Shown in pieces: positions 51,653 to 61,196 of a stretch of DNA of 64,000 nt; the first letter of the stretch is position 1, and every line of letters starts with the position of its first letter. Under the pieces are notes generated by a model. It worked only from the letters and a program-made list of their open reading frames with translations. It searched no databases and had not been told where the DNA came from. The DNA comes from Streptomyces avidinii (GTDB taxonomy: Bacteria > Actinomycetota > Actinomycetes > Streptomycetales > Streptomycetaceae). The stretch covers positions 248,001 through 312,000 of the forward strand of contig NZ_BMVL01000005.1 in assembly GCF_014650695.1 (NCBI RefSeq), written 5' to 3'. Position numbers and translations under genes: made by a program.

Positions 51653-53638
51653 TCAGCCTTGAGGTCGAGCGAGGTCGTCTCCGCCCCGGCCATCAAGTCG
51701 ACGGGGGACGGTTTCCCCGCGTCCGAGGAGTTCGGCCAGCCCGCGCCGGGTGGCGGCGAGGACGACGCGGTCCTCCGGCTTGAGGACGTACCCGGGGTGC
51801 AGGCCCCAGACCAGGCCCGACTGCCGCGCCGGCTCCTCGGCGGGAGCCGAGGCGAGGTCGGGCCGGCGGTCCTCCGGGGAGGCGGTGTCGAGGGCGAGGA
51901 CCCGCCAGGCGCCCGGGCGGAACGACTCCGTGATGGTGCGGCCCTCCAGGTGCGGATGGCCGGCCACGTCCACGGCGGCGAAGAGCAGGACCCGTCGTTC
52001 GACCGGGATCGCACCGAGGATCTGCCGGCCCATCATCGCTCCGGCGAAGGCGGGGGCGGCGAGGTGTGTCACGCTGCGGCTGCGGGTCAGGGCGGCGGGG
52101 TGCGCGGCGCGCAGCGTGCGGTAGACGGCGGTGGCGAAGTCGTCCTCGTACAGGCGCAGTACGGCCCGCAGATTCGGCTTGACGGTGCGGGCGTACAGGG
52201 CGGCCTCGAGGTTGGTGGTGTCCGAGCTGGTCAGGGCGAGCAGGGAGTGGGCCCGGTGGACACGGGCCGACTCCAGTACGCCCTCGTCGGTCACGTCGCC
52301 GATGATCACGGGCACGCGCAGTGTGCGGGCCAGCGCGAGGCCGCGTGCCTGCGGGTCGGATTCCACGCACACGACCGGGATCTGCAGTTCCCGGAGCCGG
52401 GCCAGCACCCTCGTGCCGATCTTGCCGAGCCCCAGCAGGACCACGTGGCCCGACAGCCCGCGCGGTGGCCTGCGCAGGACGGTCGCCGTGCGAAAAGCCC
52501 CGAGCGCCTCCAGGGCGGCGGCCACCAGGACCGGGAGCAGGAGCAGGCCCACGAACCCGGCCAGGATCTGGAGGACCTGGCGCTGGGTGGGGTCTCCCAC
52601 TGCGGGGTCGTTGATGGCGAAGATGTCGAGCAGGGTGATGTATGCGGCGTGCAGGGGATGGTCGCCGGTCGTCACCCACGAGGCAACGGCGAGGGCTGCC
52701 ACCGCGGCGACCATCCCGGCCATGGACCAGCGCAGCCGCCGGGAGAACAAGGAGGCCACCGGGAGCGCCCCGGCGCCGAGTCTTTGTCTCCTCCGAGTCG
52801 GGTCCGTGTGCGTGACCGTTTCGAGGGCCAGGATGCCTCGCCCCGTCGCGGCGGCGACGGCCCGGTCGTCCGGCAGCAGCTGCGGGCCGCGGTCCCCGCT
52901 GGATTCCGCGCCCTCGGCGCCTGCCGGGTCGCTGGTCGTCGCGGACAGGAGCGCCAGGGTGCACAGGCCGGGGTCGGCCACCTCGCCTCGCCCCGGAGGC
53001 GTACGCTCCACCGCGCGCAGCAAGAGACCGTCGGCCTGGACCACCTTGCTCGTACCCGCGACGGCGCTGGCGGCCAGCGCGGGCGCGGCCGTATCGGCGT
53101 CCGAGAGCACGGTGGTCGAGGAGTCCGGCTCCCGCAGGTCGATGCCCGGCTCCGCCACCATCGCGGCCTGGTCCAGGAGCTCCTCCAGGTGCTGGCCGAG
53201 CTTGCGGTTGTAGAGCCGGATCACCAGCCGCAGCCTCGGATTGAGCCGGCGTGCCACCAGGGCGGCCCGGAGGTTGGTGTCGTCGTCCTCGTAGACGAGT
53301 GCCAGGGCGGCGGCCCCGGCCACCCCCGCAGCGGCCAGTACCTCCTCGTCCGGCTCCGCCGCGTCCAGGATCTGCAGCTCCCGCTCGGCCGGCGGCCCGC
53401 CGCTCGCGGTACGTCCCCGTGGCAGGGGGACCCGCCCCAGCAGCCCGCGCCCCGGTACCCCGGAGGCGCGGCCGACGCTGGGCCGAGTGTCGCGGGCGGC
53501 GGGCGCTACGAGCGTCACCCGCTCCTTGTAGACCTCCCGCAACTCGGAGGCCAGCCGACGGGCCAGCCCGTCGTCACCGCATACGACCATCCGCCCATCA
53601 GGGGCTGGCTGTTGGGACTGCACTGATATCGAAGACAC
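51653..53638 (-). CDS. Two-RCK potassium-channel-like protein (NAD-binding)
   Basis: About 661 residues. A first TrkA-N/RCK-like domain (GRMVVCGDDGLARRLASEL; ALVYEDDDTNLRAALVARRLNP), a pair of membrane segments with a pore-like reentrant stretch (WVTTGDHPLHAAYITLLDIF), then a second RCK domain with a full NAD site HVVLLGLGKIGTRVLARL and TSSDTTNLEAALYAR. The layout resembles actinobacterial CASTOR/POLLUX-type channels; no TVGYG filter is present. GTG 53638 or 53623 are both possible starts. Confidence 0.78.
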   Translation of the reverse strand: MSSISVQSQQPAPDGRMVVCGDDGLARRLASELREVYKERVTLVAPAARDTRPSVGRASGVPGRGLLGRVPLPRGRTASGGPPAERELQILDAAEPDEEVLAAAGVAGAAALALVYEDDDTNLRAALVARRLNPRLRLVIRLYNRKLGQHLEELLDQAAMVAEPGIDLREPDSSTTVLSDADTAAPALAASAVAGTSKVVQADGLLLRAVERTPPGRGEVADPGLCTLALLSATTSDPAGAEGAESSGDRGPQLLPDDRAVAAATGRGILALETVTHTDPTRRRQRLGAGALPVASLFSRRLRWSMAGMVAAVAALAVASWVTTGDHPLHAAYITLLDIFAINDPAVGDPTQRQVLQILAGFVGLLLLPVLVAAALEALGAFRTATVLRRPPRGLSGHVVLLGLGKIGTRVLARLRELQIPVVCVESDPQARGLALARTLRVPVIIGDVTDEGVLESARVHRAHSLLALTSSDTTNLEAALYARTVKPNLRAVLRLYEDDFATAVYRTLRAAHPAALTRSRSVTHLAAPAFAGAMMGRQILGAIPVERRVLLFAAVDVAGHPHLEGRTITESFRPGAWRVLALDTASPEDRRPDLASAPAEEPARQSGLVWGLHPGYVLKPEDRVVLAATRRGLAELLGRGETVPRRLDGRGGDDLARPQG

Positions 53639-53776
53639 CGCCCAAGGATGCCTTGATCGCAAGGCCGGATCGGCCTCGGCCGCGCACTCGTTCCGGTAGT
53701 GCGCGATGCGAGGCCATCCGGGGGAACCGGTGGCCCGGAGCGCACTGCGGTCGGGCTGTGCGGCGAGACATGGGGG

Positions 53777-54436
53777 ATGACCGCTCATGAACACCAGGCC
53801 TGGAGCAGCGGCACATACGCGCAGGCGATGCACGTCCCGCAGCACGGCCTGTCCCTGCGCGATGCGGAAGGCTGGCACTTCCCCCTGGATCTGGAGCGGT
53901 GGTGTGCCCGGGCGGACGAGGCCGACCGGACGGTGCTGCGCCGGTGCACCGGCCGGGTGCTGGACATCGGATGCGGCGCCGGCCGGCTGGTCGAGGCGTT
54001 GACGGGACGGGGCCGCCGCCAGGTCCTCGGCATCGACGTCTGTCCCTCCGCCGTGATCACGACGGTGTGCCGGGGAGGGTCCGCGATGAGCAGGTCCGTC
54101 TTCGATCCGCTCCCCGATGAGGGCCGGTGGGGGACGGCGCTGCTGATCGACGGGAACATCGGCATCGGCGGTGACCCCCGACGGCTGCTCCGCCGCGTCC
54201 GGAACCTCGTACACCGGGAAGGCCTCCTCCTGGTGGAGGTCGCCTCTACTGATGTGGACGAGCGCCGCCGGGTACGGATCCATGCCGGGCAGCGGCCCGT
54301 GAGCGCGGTGTTCCCGTGGGCCACGGTCGGCGCCGCGGCGCTGAACCGCCAGGCAGCGTTGGAGGGATGGACCGAGGTTGAGCGGTGGAGCAGTGCCGGA
54401 GGCCGTCACTTCGTCGCGCTGCGCGCCTGCCGCTGA
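53777..54436 (+). CDS. Class I SAM-dependent methyltransferase
   Basis: 219 residues. Motif I GRVLDIGCGAGRLVEALTG is canonical and VLGIDVCPSAV follows as motif II. The N-terminal HFPLDLERWCARADEADRTVLRRC and the late WATVGAAALNRQAALEGW fit a family seen in Streptomyces secondary and tRNA contexts; substrate unknown. ATG behind a G-rich ribosome site. It diverges from the RCK gene with 138 bp between. Confidence 0.8.
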   Translation: MTAHEHQAWSSGTYAQAMHVPQHGLSLRDAEGWHFPLDLERWCARADEADRTVLRRCTGRVLDIGCGAGRLVEALTGRGRRQVLGIDVCPSAVITTVCRGGSAMSRSVFDPLPDEGRWGTALLIDGNIGIGGDPRRLLRRVRNLVHREGLLLVEVASTDVDERRRVRIHAGQRPVSAVFPWATVGAAALNRQAALEGWTEVERWSSAGGRHFVALRACR

Positions 54437-54564
54437 GACCGGTTCCGTTGCCGGGTCCGTACGATCAATTGCACATGGAGCGCCTGTTCCACACGCTCCA
54501 GCACGTCTGCCACCAGCTGACGGTGCAGATCCACCTGGGCAGCAACAGGCAGGGATCCAGTCAC
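54406..54564 (-). CDS. Possible small basic protein
   Basis: 52 residues. TGSLPVAAQVDLHRQLVADVLERVEQALHV forms a plausible amphipathic helix with an arginine-rich tail. GTG start preceded by the strong SD GAGGAGG at five bases. No family recognised. It overlaps the methyltransferase 3' end by 31 bp in convergent orientation. Confidence 0.35.
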   Translation of the reverse strand: MTGSLPVAAQVDLHRQLVADVLERVEQALHVQLIVRTRQRNRSQRQARSATK

Positions 54565-54792
54565 GACGACCTCCTCAGCGAACGGACGACCGTAGCAGAG
54601 AGAGGCCCGCGTGCACGATCTATGTGTCAACAAAGAGTGAGTCAACCTCGTCCACATTGCGGCCCGTTACATGAATGGCAGGCAGGCTGGACGCTCCTTG
54701 AACACCGATGGGGGAATCGCCGTCCTGATGGCTGCAGTGCCCCACTCGCCAATAGATTGAGGCCGGGGACGACGAGGCCGGAGGGGAAGCGC

Positions 54793-55257
54793 ATGACACA
54801 GTCGCTGGAGATCACGCCGATCGGAACTGTGGTCGGGGGGCGGGTAGACCCCACGGACGACTACTGGGGAGGGCAGGCGATCATCCGTTTGAACCCGGAC
54901 TTCCCGGTTGAGGTCGTACAGGGCCTGGAGGAGTTCTCGCACCTTCTCGTCGTCTGGCATTTCCACAAGGCATCGCCCGACGATGTCGCCCTCCACGCGC
55001 GGAGCCCCCGCAACAATCCGGCCTGGCCGTCCACCGGCACGTTCGTCCACCGCAACCATCGACGGCCGAACCAGCTGGCTCAGTCGTTCCCGCGCCTGGT
55101 GAAAGTCGACGGCCTGGACCTGCACGTTGCGGACCTCGACGCGATCGACGGGACTCCGATCTATGACGTCGCGCCGTACTTCCAGGAGATGGGGCCGCGG
55201 GGCGAGGTCAGCGAACCGAGCTGGCCGGCGGCGATGCTCGCCGACTACTGGTGCTGA
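54793..55257 (+). CDS. TrmO/TsaA-like tRNA methyltransferase
   Basis: 154 residues, one beta-barrel domain. ITPIGTVVGGRVDPTDDYWGG, LEEFSHLLVVWHFHKA, ARSPRNNPAWPSTGTFVHR and RPNQLAQSFPRLVKVDGLDLHV are the TsaA/TrmO motifs. TrmO N6-methylates t6A37 in tRNA; the short form here may act on another substrate. ATG follows GAGGGGAAGC. The flavoprotein gene starts 12 bp downstream. Confidence 0.85.
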   Translation: MTQSLEITPIGTVVGGRVDPTDDYWGGQAIIRLNPDFPVEVVQGLEEFSHLLVVWHFHKASPDDVALHARSPRNNPAWPSTGTFVHRNHRRPNQLAQSFPRLVKVDGLDLHVADLDAIDGTPIYDVAPYFQEMGPRGEVSEPSWPAAMLADYWC

Positions 55258-55268
55258 GGACGATTCGC

Positions 55269-55843
55269 GTGACGGAGCCGCAGCGCAAGCCGTTCCTGTA
55301 TGTCGTCGTCTGTGCCGCCGGGATCGCCGACGACGTCGGCAAGCTGATCACGGCGGCCCGGGAACGGAGCTGGGACGTCGGGGTCATCGCCACTCCGCAT
55401 GCTCTGCCTTTCCTCGACATCCCGGCGGTAGAGGCGCAGACGGGCTTCCAGATACGTTCCGGCTGGAGGGCGCCGGGTGACGACCGGCCCCTGCCGCCGG
55501 CAGACGCCATCGTGGTCGCCCCAGCCACCTTCAACACGGTCAACAAGTGGGCCGCGGGCTTCGCCGACAACCTCGCGCTGGCCATCCTCTGTGAGGCGTA
55601 CGGCATGGACATCCCCACCGCTGTCCTGCCGTACGTGAACTCCGCCCTGGCCGCCCACCCTGCATACCGGCCAAGCCTCGCTGAGCTCGGGGGATGGGAG
55701 TTTTGATCGGTGGGTTGGAGCCGCACCGGCCCAAGGCGGGCGGGGGAGCGGATCGCTTCCGCTGGGAGGAAGGCTTTGACCTGCTCTCTCCCTTCGTCTC
55801 CCGCGCCGGAGATGCCGATCCGACCCAGTGCGGAGTGTCGTGA
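55269..55843 (+). pseudogene. Flavoprotein (PPC decarboxylase-like) with a one-base frame break
   Basis: About 190 residues when repaired. KPFLYVVVCAAGIADDVGKL, VGVIATPHAL, ADAIVVAPATFNTVNKWAAG and DNLALAILCEAYGMD are the FMN-binding motifs of the HFCD/PPC decarboxylase fold. The visible frame ends early (TGA 55704-55706), but the adjacent frame supplies the usual C-terminus, EPHRPKAGGGADRFRWEEG then FDLLSP. A missing base in or beside the G5 run 55689-55693 accounts for it. GTG 55269 fits the ribosome site GAGGA better than GTG 55251. Confidence 0.75.
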
Positions 55844-55874
55844 TCCTGGAAGGGGCCCGGCCCATGGAGTCGGA

Positions 55875-56810
55875 TCAGCGGGTGGTGAAAGTTCCCCGGC
55901 GGCGCGCGTAGACCACCGCACCGGCGACCGCCGCCACGGCTGCGGCCGCAGTGGCGGAGATCGGCTGCCAGGACGACTCGGGCGCCGGTTTCCCGGATGC
56001 AGCAGTGACCTGCCCCGGCTGGTCCTCCACGAGGCCGCCGTATCCGCCGGCCAGGCCCTTGCGGTCGTATTCCGAGCCGGGCATCTTGTCGCCGTAGCGG
56101 GCGGTGACCAACTTCTGGTAGGCGGCGAGGGTGATTCCGTGCTTTCCGCCGAGGCCGGTGGTCGCTTCCTCGTTGAGCGGCTCGACCATGCCTTCGGCGG
56201 TGAGCCGGTACCAGGCGTGGATCTGCGGCTCGGTGAAGGTACGGGCCTGGGGAGTGCCGCGCTCGGCAAAGCCGACCTCGGCGTCCCCGTCCCGGATGCC
56301 CGCCAGCTGCCAGCCCTCGGCCCCGACGTTTTGCGTACCGCTTGCCGGCGTAGCGGCGTTCCCCTTGGGTGCGAGCAACACGGCTGCGTGTTTGCCGTCG
56401 GAGGCGGTCACCCGCGAGGCCAGGTAGGAGAGCCGGAGTGCGGTCTGCGGGGTCGCCTGGGTCTTGCCGGTCACGAACTCGGGGCTGATCTCGAACATCG
56501 GTACCGGGTCCTTGTTCAGATCGAACCCGGGCGGCGCGGCGACCGCGGCGGGTGCGTTCCCGGGGGTGCCGAAGGTGCCGCCGTCCGCGGCGGGGGCGGT
56601 GCGGGGCTGCCGGGCCGAGACCAGGAAGCGGGAGACGGTGTTGCGGAGTTGGTCACTCCCGAGGGCTTGCTGGGCGGACTGGTAGCCCGCGATGCCGTCG
56701 CCTTCCGCAGCCTGTGCGGGAACGATTCCGCACAGGGCGGCGGCGAGCGCGGCCGTGGCGAGGACGGCGGCCCGGAGTGCAGCGTGCCTGGCGTGTCGCA
56801 TGGTCTGCAT
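55875..56810 (-). CDS. Exported protein with C-terminal membrane anchor, protease partner
   Basis: 311 residues. Signal peptide (ALRAAVLATAALAAALCGIVPAQA), a mature region with PVPMFEISPEFVTGKTQA, VTASDGKHAAVLLAP and HAWYRLTAEGMVEPLN, and a C-terminal membrane helix followed by ARRRGTFTTR, leaving the domain outside and tethered. No catalytic motif recognised. It lies 14 bp downstream of the papain-like protease gene, clearly one operon, so it may be a chaperone, substrate or anchor for that protease. Confidence 0.78.
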   Translation of the reverse strand: MQTMRHARHAALRAAVLATAALAAALCGIVPAQAAEGDGIAGYQSAQQALGSDQLRNTVSRFLVSARQPRTAPAADGGTFGTPGNAPAAVAAPPGFDLNKDPVPMFEISPEFVTGKTQATPQTALRLSYLASRVTASDGKHAAVLLAPKGNAATPASGTQNVGAEGWQLAGIRDGDAEVGFAERGTPQARTFTEPQIHAWYRLTAEGMVEPLNEEATTGLGGKHGITLAAYQKLVTARYGDKMPGSEYDRKGLAGGYGGLVEDQPGQVTAASGKPAPESSWQPISATAAAAVAAVAGAVVYARRRGTFTTR

Positions 56811-56824
56811 GGTCGGTCTGCTCC

Positions 56825-57679
56825 TCAGCCCTGGATGCCGATGCGGGAGTGGGTCCACTGGAACGAGTTGTTGTTTGCGTAAGTGGAGTGGTTCCACCAG
56901 GTGTAGGTCTGGGTGGTCTGCCAAGGGTCGCCGACCGCGATCATGCCGGTGGCGCTGTCGTAGCCGTAGATGACGTTCATGTGACCGCCGCCGGTGCGCC
57001 AGCCGAACCGGACGGCGAACGGCCGGCCTGCGTCGATCTCGGCGGCGGACTCACCGAACGAGGCGTTGCGGTACAGGCTGCGGCCGCTGTTCCTCAGTCC
57101 CAGCCTGGCCAGGCCATTGGCCATGTCCTCCAGCGTCGCGGGCTGGTTGTTGCAGTTCACCCAGGTTCCCTGGGCTGCGAGTTGGCAGAACTGCTCTTGG
57201 CTGACGGAGCGGCCCCAGTGCTTGGCGATGGTCACGCCGGAGGCGTCCCAGCACCACTGGGTCCTGACCTGCTTCTGCATGTCGATGCCGAGTGTCTTCG
57301 CGGTCGTGGGCGTGGGTTTCGGGTTCGGGGTTGAACCGCAGACCGGCAGGGAGGTGGTGTTTTCCTTGATGAAGGCGTCGGCGATGTAGAACGAGCCGGT
57401 GAAGATCCACCTCGGGTTGTTCTCCACGGTGTCGCCGGTGGTCCGGCAGGACATCTGGATCTTGGCGCCCACCTTCGAGGACCCCTTCACCTGTGCCGAG
57501 AGTGACGGCTTGGCCCGGTGGTTGACGGTCGTGTAGTTGCCCTGCCCTCCGATGACCGTGCCGCTGACCGCATCGGCCTGGGCGAGGGCATTGAAGCCGA
57601 AGAGCAGACCGCCGGAGAGTGCGGCGGTGATCGCGGCTATCAGCGCTTTCTTGCGGCGGGACGCGCGACGTTTGTGCAT
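56825..57679 (-). CDS. Exported papain-like cysteine protease
   Basis: 284 residues. A lysine/arginine-rich start (KRRASRRKKAL) and a signal helix ending near AQADA; a region with NYTTVNHRAKPSLSAQVKGS, similar to SH3b-like domains; then the catalytic domain with cysteine in TQWCWDASG, histidine in GGGHMNVIYGYD and the GDPW loop. This is the papain-like family (AvrRpt2-like C70/C39 type). Several extra cysteines suggest disulfides. ATG 57679 fits AAGGAG spacing better than the preceding ATG. Confidence 0.85.
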   Translation of the reverse strand: MHKRRASRRKKALIAAITAALSGGLLFGFNALAQADAVSGTVIGGQGNYTTVNHRAKPSLSAQVKGSSKVGAKIQMSCRTTGDTVENNPRWIFTGSFYIADAFIKENTTSLPVCGSTPNPKPTPTTAKTLGIDMQKQVRTQWCWDASGVTIAKHWGRSVSQEQFCQLAAQGTWVNCNNQPATLEDMANGLARLGLRNSGRSLYRNASFGESAAEIDAGRPFAVRFGWRTGGGHMNVIYGYDSATGMIAVGDPWQTTQTYTWWNHSTYANNNSFQWTHSRIGIQG

Positions 57680-58790
57680 CATGCTCCTTGATCTGAAATG
57701 CGGGAACGGGCCTGCCTGGCGGGGCTCCCATAAGTGGCGAATGGCCAGTTGGCCAGGCCGGTCAGAACCGACCAGAGCGGCGCTCGAAACGGGCGGTGGC
57801 GACTCACCGGAGCAGCGGCACAGGGGAGGCGACTCGACCAGCTGAGGCCGCGACCCCGCACCACCAACGCCCCAGGGACGGCGCCGCATTGTCGATGAGG
57901 CTGCCGTGACCGACCGGGCAGACATCAGAGGCGACGGACCGACGGTGGCGCAGTCGGCGGCGGTCGCGTTCATGCTGCCGGCGAACGCTCCCGACCAGGT
58001 TCTTGCGGTTCCGCATGCGAGGGTGAACTGTCCCCCTGCGCGCACGCCGTCGCGGCAGGGGCGGGAGTGCGCCGTTGCCGTCGCCGTACCAGCGAGAGTC
58101 GCTGGGGACGGCGACCGGGAGCCGGACAACTACAGCCGGACGATGCCAATTGACCGAGCGTCATATTCGGGCAGATCGACGACCTTGCACTGCCGGTGAA
58201 GCCGAGATTCAGGCCTTCCGCGACCACGCACAACCGCACCTCTTTCCTTGACTGGATTGGGTGCCGGGAATCCTGCCAGAGAGATCGGGGGGCCTGAACA
58301 CCTTTGCTCTACGCGCGAAGATGTCGCGAATTCAATCACCGCAAAGAAGAGATCTGATAGACCGTCAATTCGGCTACTGTTTTGATGAGTTGGTGATCCC
58401 GCAGCCTTGGCCCAGGCCGTTCAACGGCCGCCTGGCGGCGTGGGACTTTACGTAAACTTGATCTACCTCGGCCCTTTATTGGACGCGCCGTCAAGTAGTT
58501 GAATCGCCCAGCGTGTGCGCCACGTGACTCTCCATCATTTGATGAAGGAAAATCGACTTCAGGTTTTGCCGCGGAAGGGGCGCCCCTGTCCGCCCGGTCG
58601 AGGCAGCCGCCTCTGGACGGGTGCCGGCGTGTCGTGACGCGGCCGCGTCCTGGATACCTCGCGCGACATCTAGCTTCCCGGGCGGGTGATCGCACTGCAC
58701 TGGCTGAGGCTGCGGCTGGGTGACGCTCGAGCGCAGAGTCCGGAACCTGGCGCTGGCGTCCGGAGTCGCCCCCTCTTCCCACCTCGCGGG
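57680..58790. other. 1.1 kb without a supportable gene, partly A+T-rich
   Basis: No reading frame shows family-like sequence. Around 58200-58560 the base composition drops well below the neighbouring genes, with runs such as TCTTTCCTTGACTGGATTGG. It probably holds foreign or decayed DNA. Confidence 0.5.
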
Positions 58791-58799
58791 TCGTCGGCG

Positions 58800-58895
58800 A
58801 TGGCCGGTCTGCTGAACCTGATGCCGCGCTACTTGCCCCGGTACGGCATGGCCCCGCACGGGGCGCGAGCGCTGCGTCCCGTGGTGATCGAGCTC
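58800..58895 (+). pseudogene. Fragment of an amino-acid permease gene
   Basis: [20 protein letters not shown] followed by RALRPVVI matches a short cytoplasmic-loop segment common to Streptomyces APC-family permeases, as I remember them. The membrane helices that should flank it are missing on both sides. Confidence 0.4.
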
Positions 58896-58992
58896 GTCCA
58901 CCGGCCCTGGTCACCTGCATCCCGGTTCCGAAAGGCAGTCGGACGTCACCGCATTGCCGCTGCGGCGGAACGGATGGTTTCGCAAAGACCCG

Positions 58993-59667
58993 TCACGCCA
59001 GGAGGTCGCGGCATCGGTCGGCCGACTCCAGCATGTCCAGGCTGACCTGCTCCAGGAACGCGCCCACCTTGGCCAGCCGCTGCCCCACGGAGCTGTCGAG
59101 CCCGTACGTCTGCGCCGCTGCCGTTGAGGCGTGCGCCGACTCGAGCGTCTGCCGCACGCTGATCACGATCGAGTGGTACCAGGCGTCGTCGTCGACCACG
59201 TAGACGTCCCGGCGCCGCCGCGGATCGCGCTCACGCCGGACGTACCCGTGCTGGACCAGGAAGTTCACGGCTACGGAGACGGACGCCGGGCTGACCTTCA
59301 GCCTGCGGGTCAGCTCGGCTGCGGTGCGTCTGCCGTCCTCGGACAGCAACAGGTCGACGTGCACGCGCGCTGTCATCCTCGGCAGCCCGGATCTGACCGC
59401 CAGCTCGATGATCTCCTCTTCCATCGTGTCGCTCGGCGCTCCGGCCGCGCGCGGGGGTACCGGTGTGCCACGCCGCGCCCGCTGGACCGACGCCCGGTGC
59501 GCCTGCTGGGGCCGGTAGCCGCCCTGGCCACTGTTGCGGGCGATCTCCCGGCTGATCGTCGAGGTCGGCCGGTCGATCCGCCTGGCGATCTCGGCATAGG
59601 AGAGTCCGTCGGCGAGTCCGGCCGCGATGCGCTGGCGTTCCTGCTGGGTCAACCGTCCTCCAGGCAT
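58993..59667 (-). CDS. GbsR/MarR-type regulator with an extra N-terminal HTH
   Basis: 224 residues. Residues 5-48 form an HTH like those of IS30-type transposases and sigma factors ([37 protein letters not shown]). A GbsR/MarR winged helix follows: [41 protein letters not shown] and [17 protein letters not shown]. It diverges from a P450 gene, and a palindrome plus half-sites lie between, so it probably represses that gene. Ligand unknown. Confidence 0.85.
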   Translation of the reverse strand: MPGGRLTQQERQRIAAGLADGLSYAEIARRIDRPTSTISREIARNSGQGGYRPQQAHRASVQRARRGTPVPPRAAGAPSDTMEEEIIELAVRSGLPRMTARVHVDLLLSEDGRRTAAELTRRLKVSPASVSVAVNFLVQHGYVRRERDPRRRRDVYVVDDDAWYHSIVISVRQTLESAHASTAAAQTYGLDSSVGQRLAKVGAFLEQVSLDMLESADRCRDLLA

Positions 59668-59695
59668 GCCGCCAGTATTGCCTTCGCCGTCACCC

Positions 59696-59716
59696 AATGC
59701 AACGTCTCGTTGCATT
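59696..59716. promoter_or_regulatory. Palindromic operator between regulator and P450
   Basis: AATGCAACG and CGTTGCATT are perfect 9-bp arms around TCT. The half-site recurs as ATTGCAT at 59730-59736 and as AATGCAACG at 59792-59800, close to the P450 promoter. Three half-sites spread over about 100 bp suggest cooperative binding. Confidence 0.75.
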
Positions 59717-59844
59717 CGAGCGCAGCGTCATTGCATCAATTTGCCGCCAGTCACCTGCATTTATGCCGTTCGATGGATTGCAGACACTCTGAATGCAACG
59801 TAGCTTTCGAGATGTCGTGAACGCGCACTATCGCGAGGTGAGGA

Positions 59845-61041
59845 ATGGTCATGGATGAATCGGTCCACACGGTTACGGCGCTGCCGGCGGAGCGTCGGAC
59901 CGGCTGTCCCTTCGACCCGCCGGCAGAGCTGATCGATGCCCGCAGCCACGGTCCGATCAGCCGCTACACCCACCCCGGCGGGAAGCCCGGCTGGATGATC
60001 ACCGGACACGACCTGGTCCGGTCGGTCCTGGCCGACCCGCGGTTCAGCTCGCGCAAGGACCTCCTGAACGTGGTCGACTTCGAGATCCCTCCGGCGCCGC
60101 CCGGCGAGTTCCTCCTCATGGACGACCCCCAGCACATCCGCTACCGGAAGCCGCTGGTGGGCAAGTTCACCGCTCGGCGGATGCGATTGCTCACCGAGCG
60201 CATCGAGCAGATCACGACCGCCTGTCTGGACGCCATGGAGAAGACCGGACCGTCGGCGGACCTGGTGACCGCGTTCGCCAAGCCCATCCCCACCATCGTC
60301 ATCTGCGAGCTGCTGGGGGTGCCGTACGAGGACCGGGACTCCTTCCAGGAGCAGATCGACAAGTTCATGAACGGGGAGACGAACGACGAGGACCTGATGG
60401 CGGCTTACACCGCGACCCAGAACTACCTCGCGGACCTGGTGGCCGCCAAGCGCGCGAACCCCACCGACGACGTGCTCAGCGAACTCACCGACGGCGACCT
60501 GACCGATGAGGAGCTGCAGGGGATCAGCCTGATCCTGCTGGCGGCCGGATTCGACACCACCGCCAACATGCTGTCCCTCGGGGTCTTCGCGCTGCTGCAG
60601 AACCCGGCGCAACTGGCGGCGCTGCGCGCCGATCCCGCGCTCATCGACCAGGCGGTGGAGGAGCTGCTTCGGTATCTGAGCGTCGCCAAGTCGTTCATGC
60701 GGACGGCGCTGGAGGACGTCGAGGTGGGCGGCCAGACCATCGAGGCCGGCACGACGGTCGTCCTGTCGTACAACACCGCCAACCGCGACCCCGAGCGCTA
60801 CGCGGATCCCCACGTGCTCGACCTCCGGAGGGACACCGGCGGGCACCTGGCCTTCGGCCACGGCATCCACCTGTGCCTGGGCGCGCAGCTGGCCCGCATC
60901 GAGATGCGAGTCGCGGTCACCGCGCTGCTGGGGCGTTTCCCCTCCCTGCGCCTGGCCGTACCGGCCGAGGACGTTGCCCTGCGCCCGGAGGCCGCGGACA
61001 TCCACGGGGTGAAGAGCCTCCCGGTCACCTGGGACGCGTGA
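59845..61041 (+). CDS. Cytochrome P450
   Basis: 398 residues, soluble bacterial type. I-helix AGFDTTANM with the acid-alcohol pair, K-helix ExxR in VEELLRYL, and the heme loop FGHGIHLCLGAQLARIE with its cysteine. The N-terminal RRTGCPFDPPAEL is common in CYP105/107-like families. No ferredoxin or reductase gene adjoins, so it must use general redox partners. ATG 59845 or 59851 are both compatible with the SD GAGGTGAGG. Regulated by the divergent GbsR-like protein. Confidence 0.94.
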   Translation: MVMDESVHTVTALPAERRTGCPFDPPAELIDARSHGPISRYTHPGGKPGWMITGHDLVRSVLADPRFSSRKDLLNVVDFEIPPAPPGEFLLMDDPQHIRYRKPLVGKFTARRMRLLTERIEQITTACLDAMEKTGPSADLVTAFAKPIPTIVICELLGVPYEDRDSFQEQIDKFMNGETNDEDLMAAYTATQNYLADLVAAKRANPTDDVLSELTDGDLTDEELQGISLILLAAGFDTTANMLSLGVFALLQNPAQLAALRADPALIDQAVEELLRYLSVAKSFMRTALEDVEVGGQTIEAGTTVVLSYNTANRDPERYADPHVLDLRRDTGGHLAFGHGIHLCLGAQLARIEMRVAVTALLGRFPSLRLAVPAEDVALRPEAADIHGVKSLPVTWDA

Positions 61042-61196
61042 CCGTCAGCCAGAGGTGGGTGAGGTCGCGTACAGCCGCGGGCCCTCGCCCACCCCGCACC
61101 GCAGCACCCCGGCGATGGCGGAGGTCGCCCCGCGTGATGGGCTTCGCCGCCACAGGGCCCCTGTCGTCCGGGCTGCGTAGGGTCTCGGCGAGCACG

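Noticed and set aside
58261..58455. Peptide-like reading frame of 64 residues
   Set aside because: No ribosome site, no leader or core-like pattern, and no maturation genes nearby.
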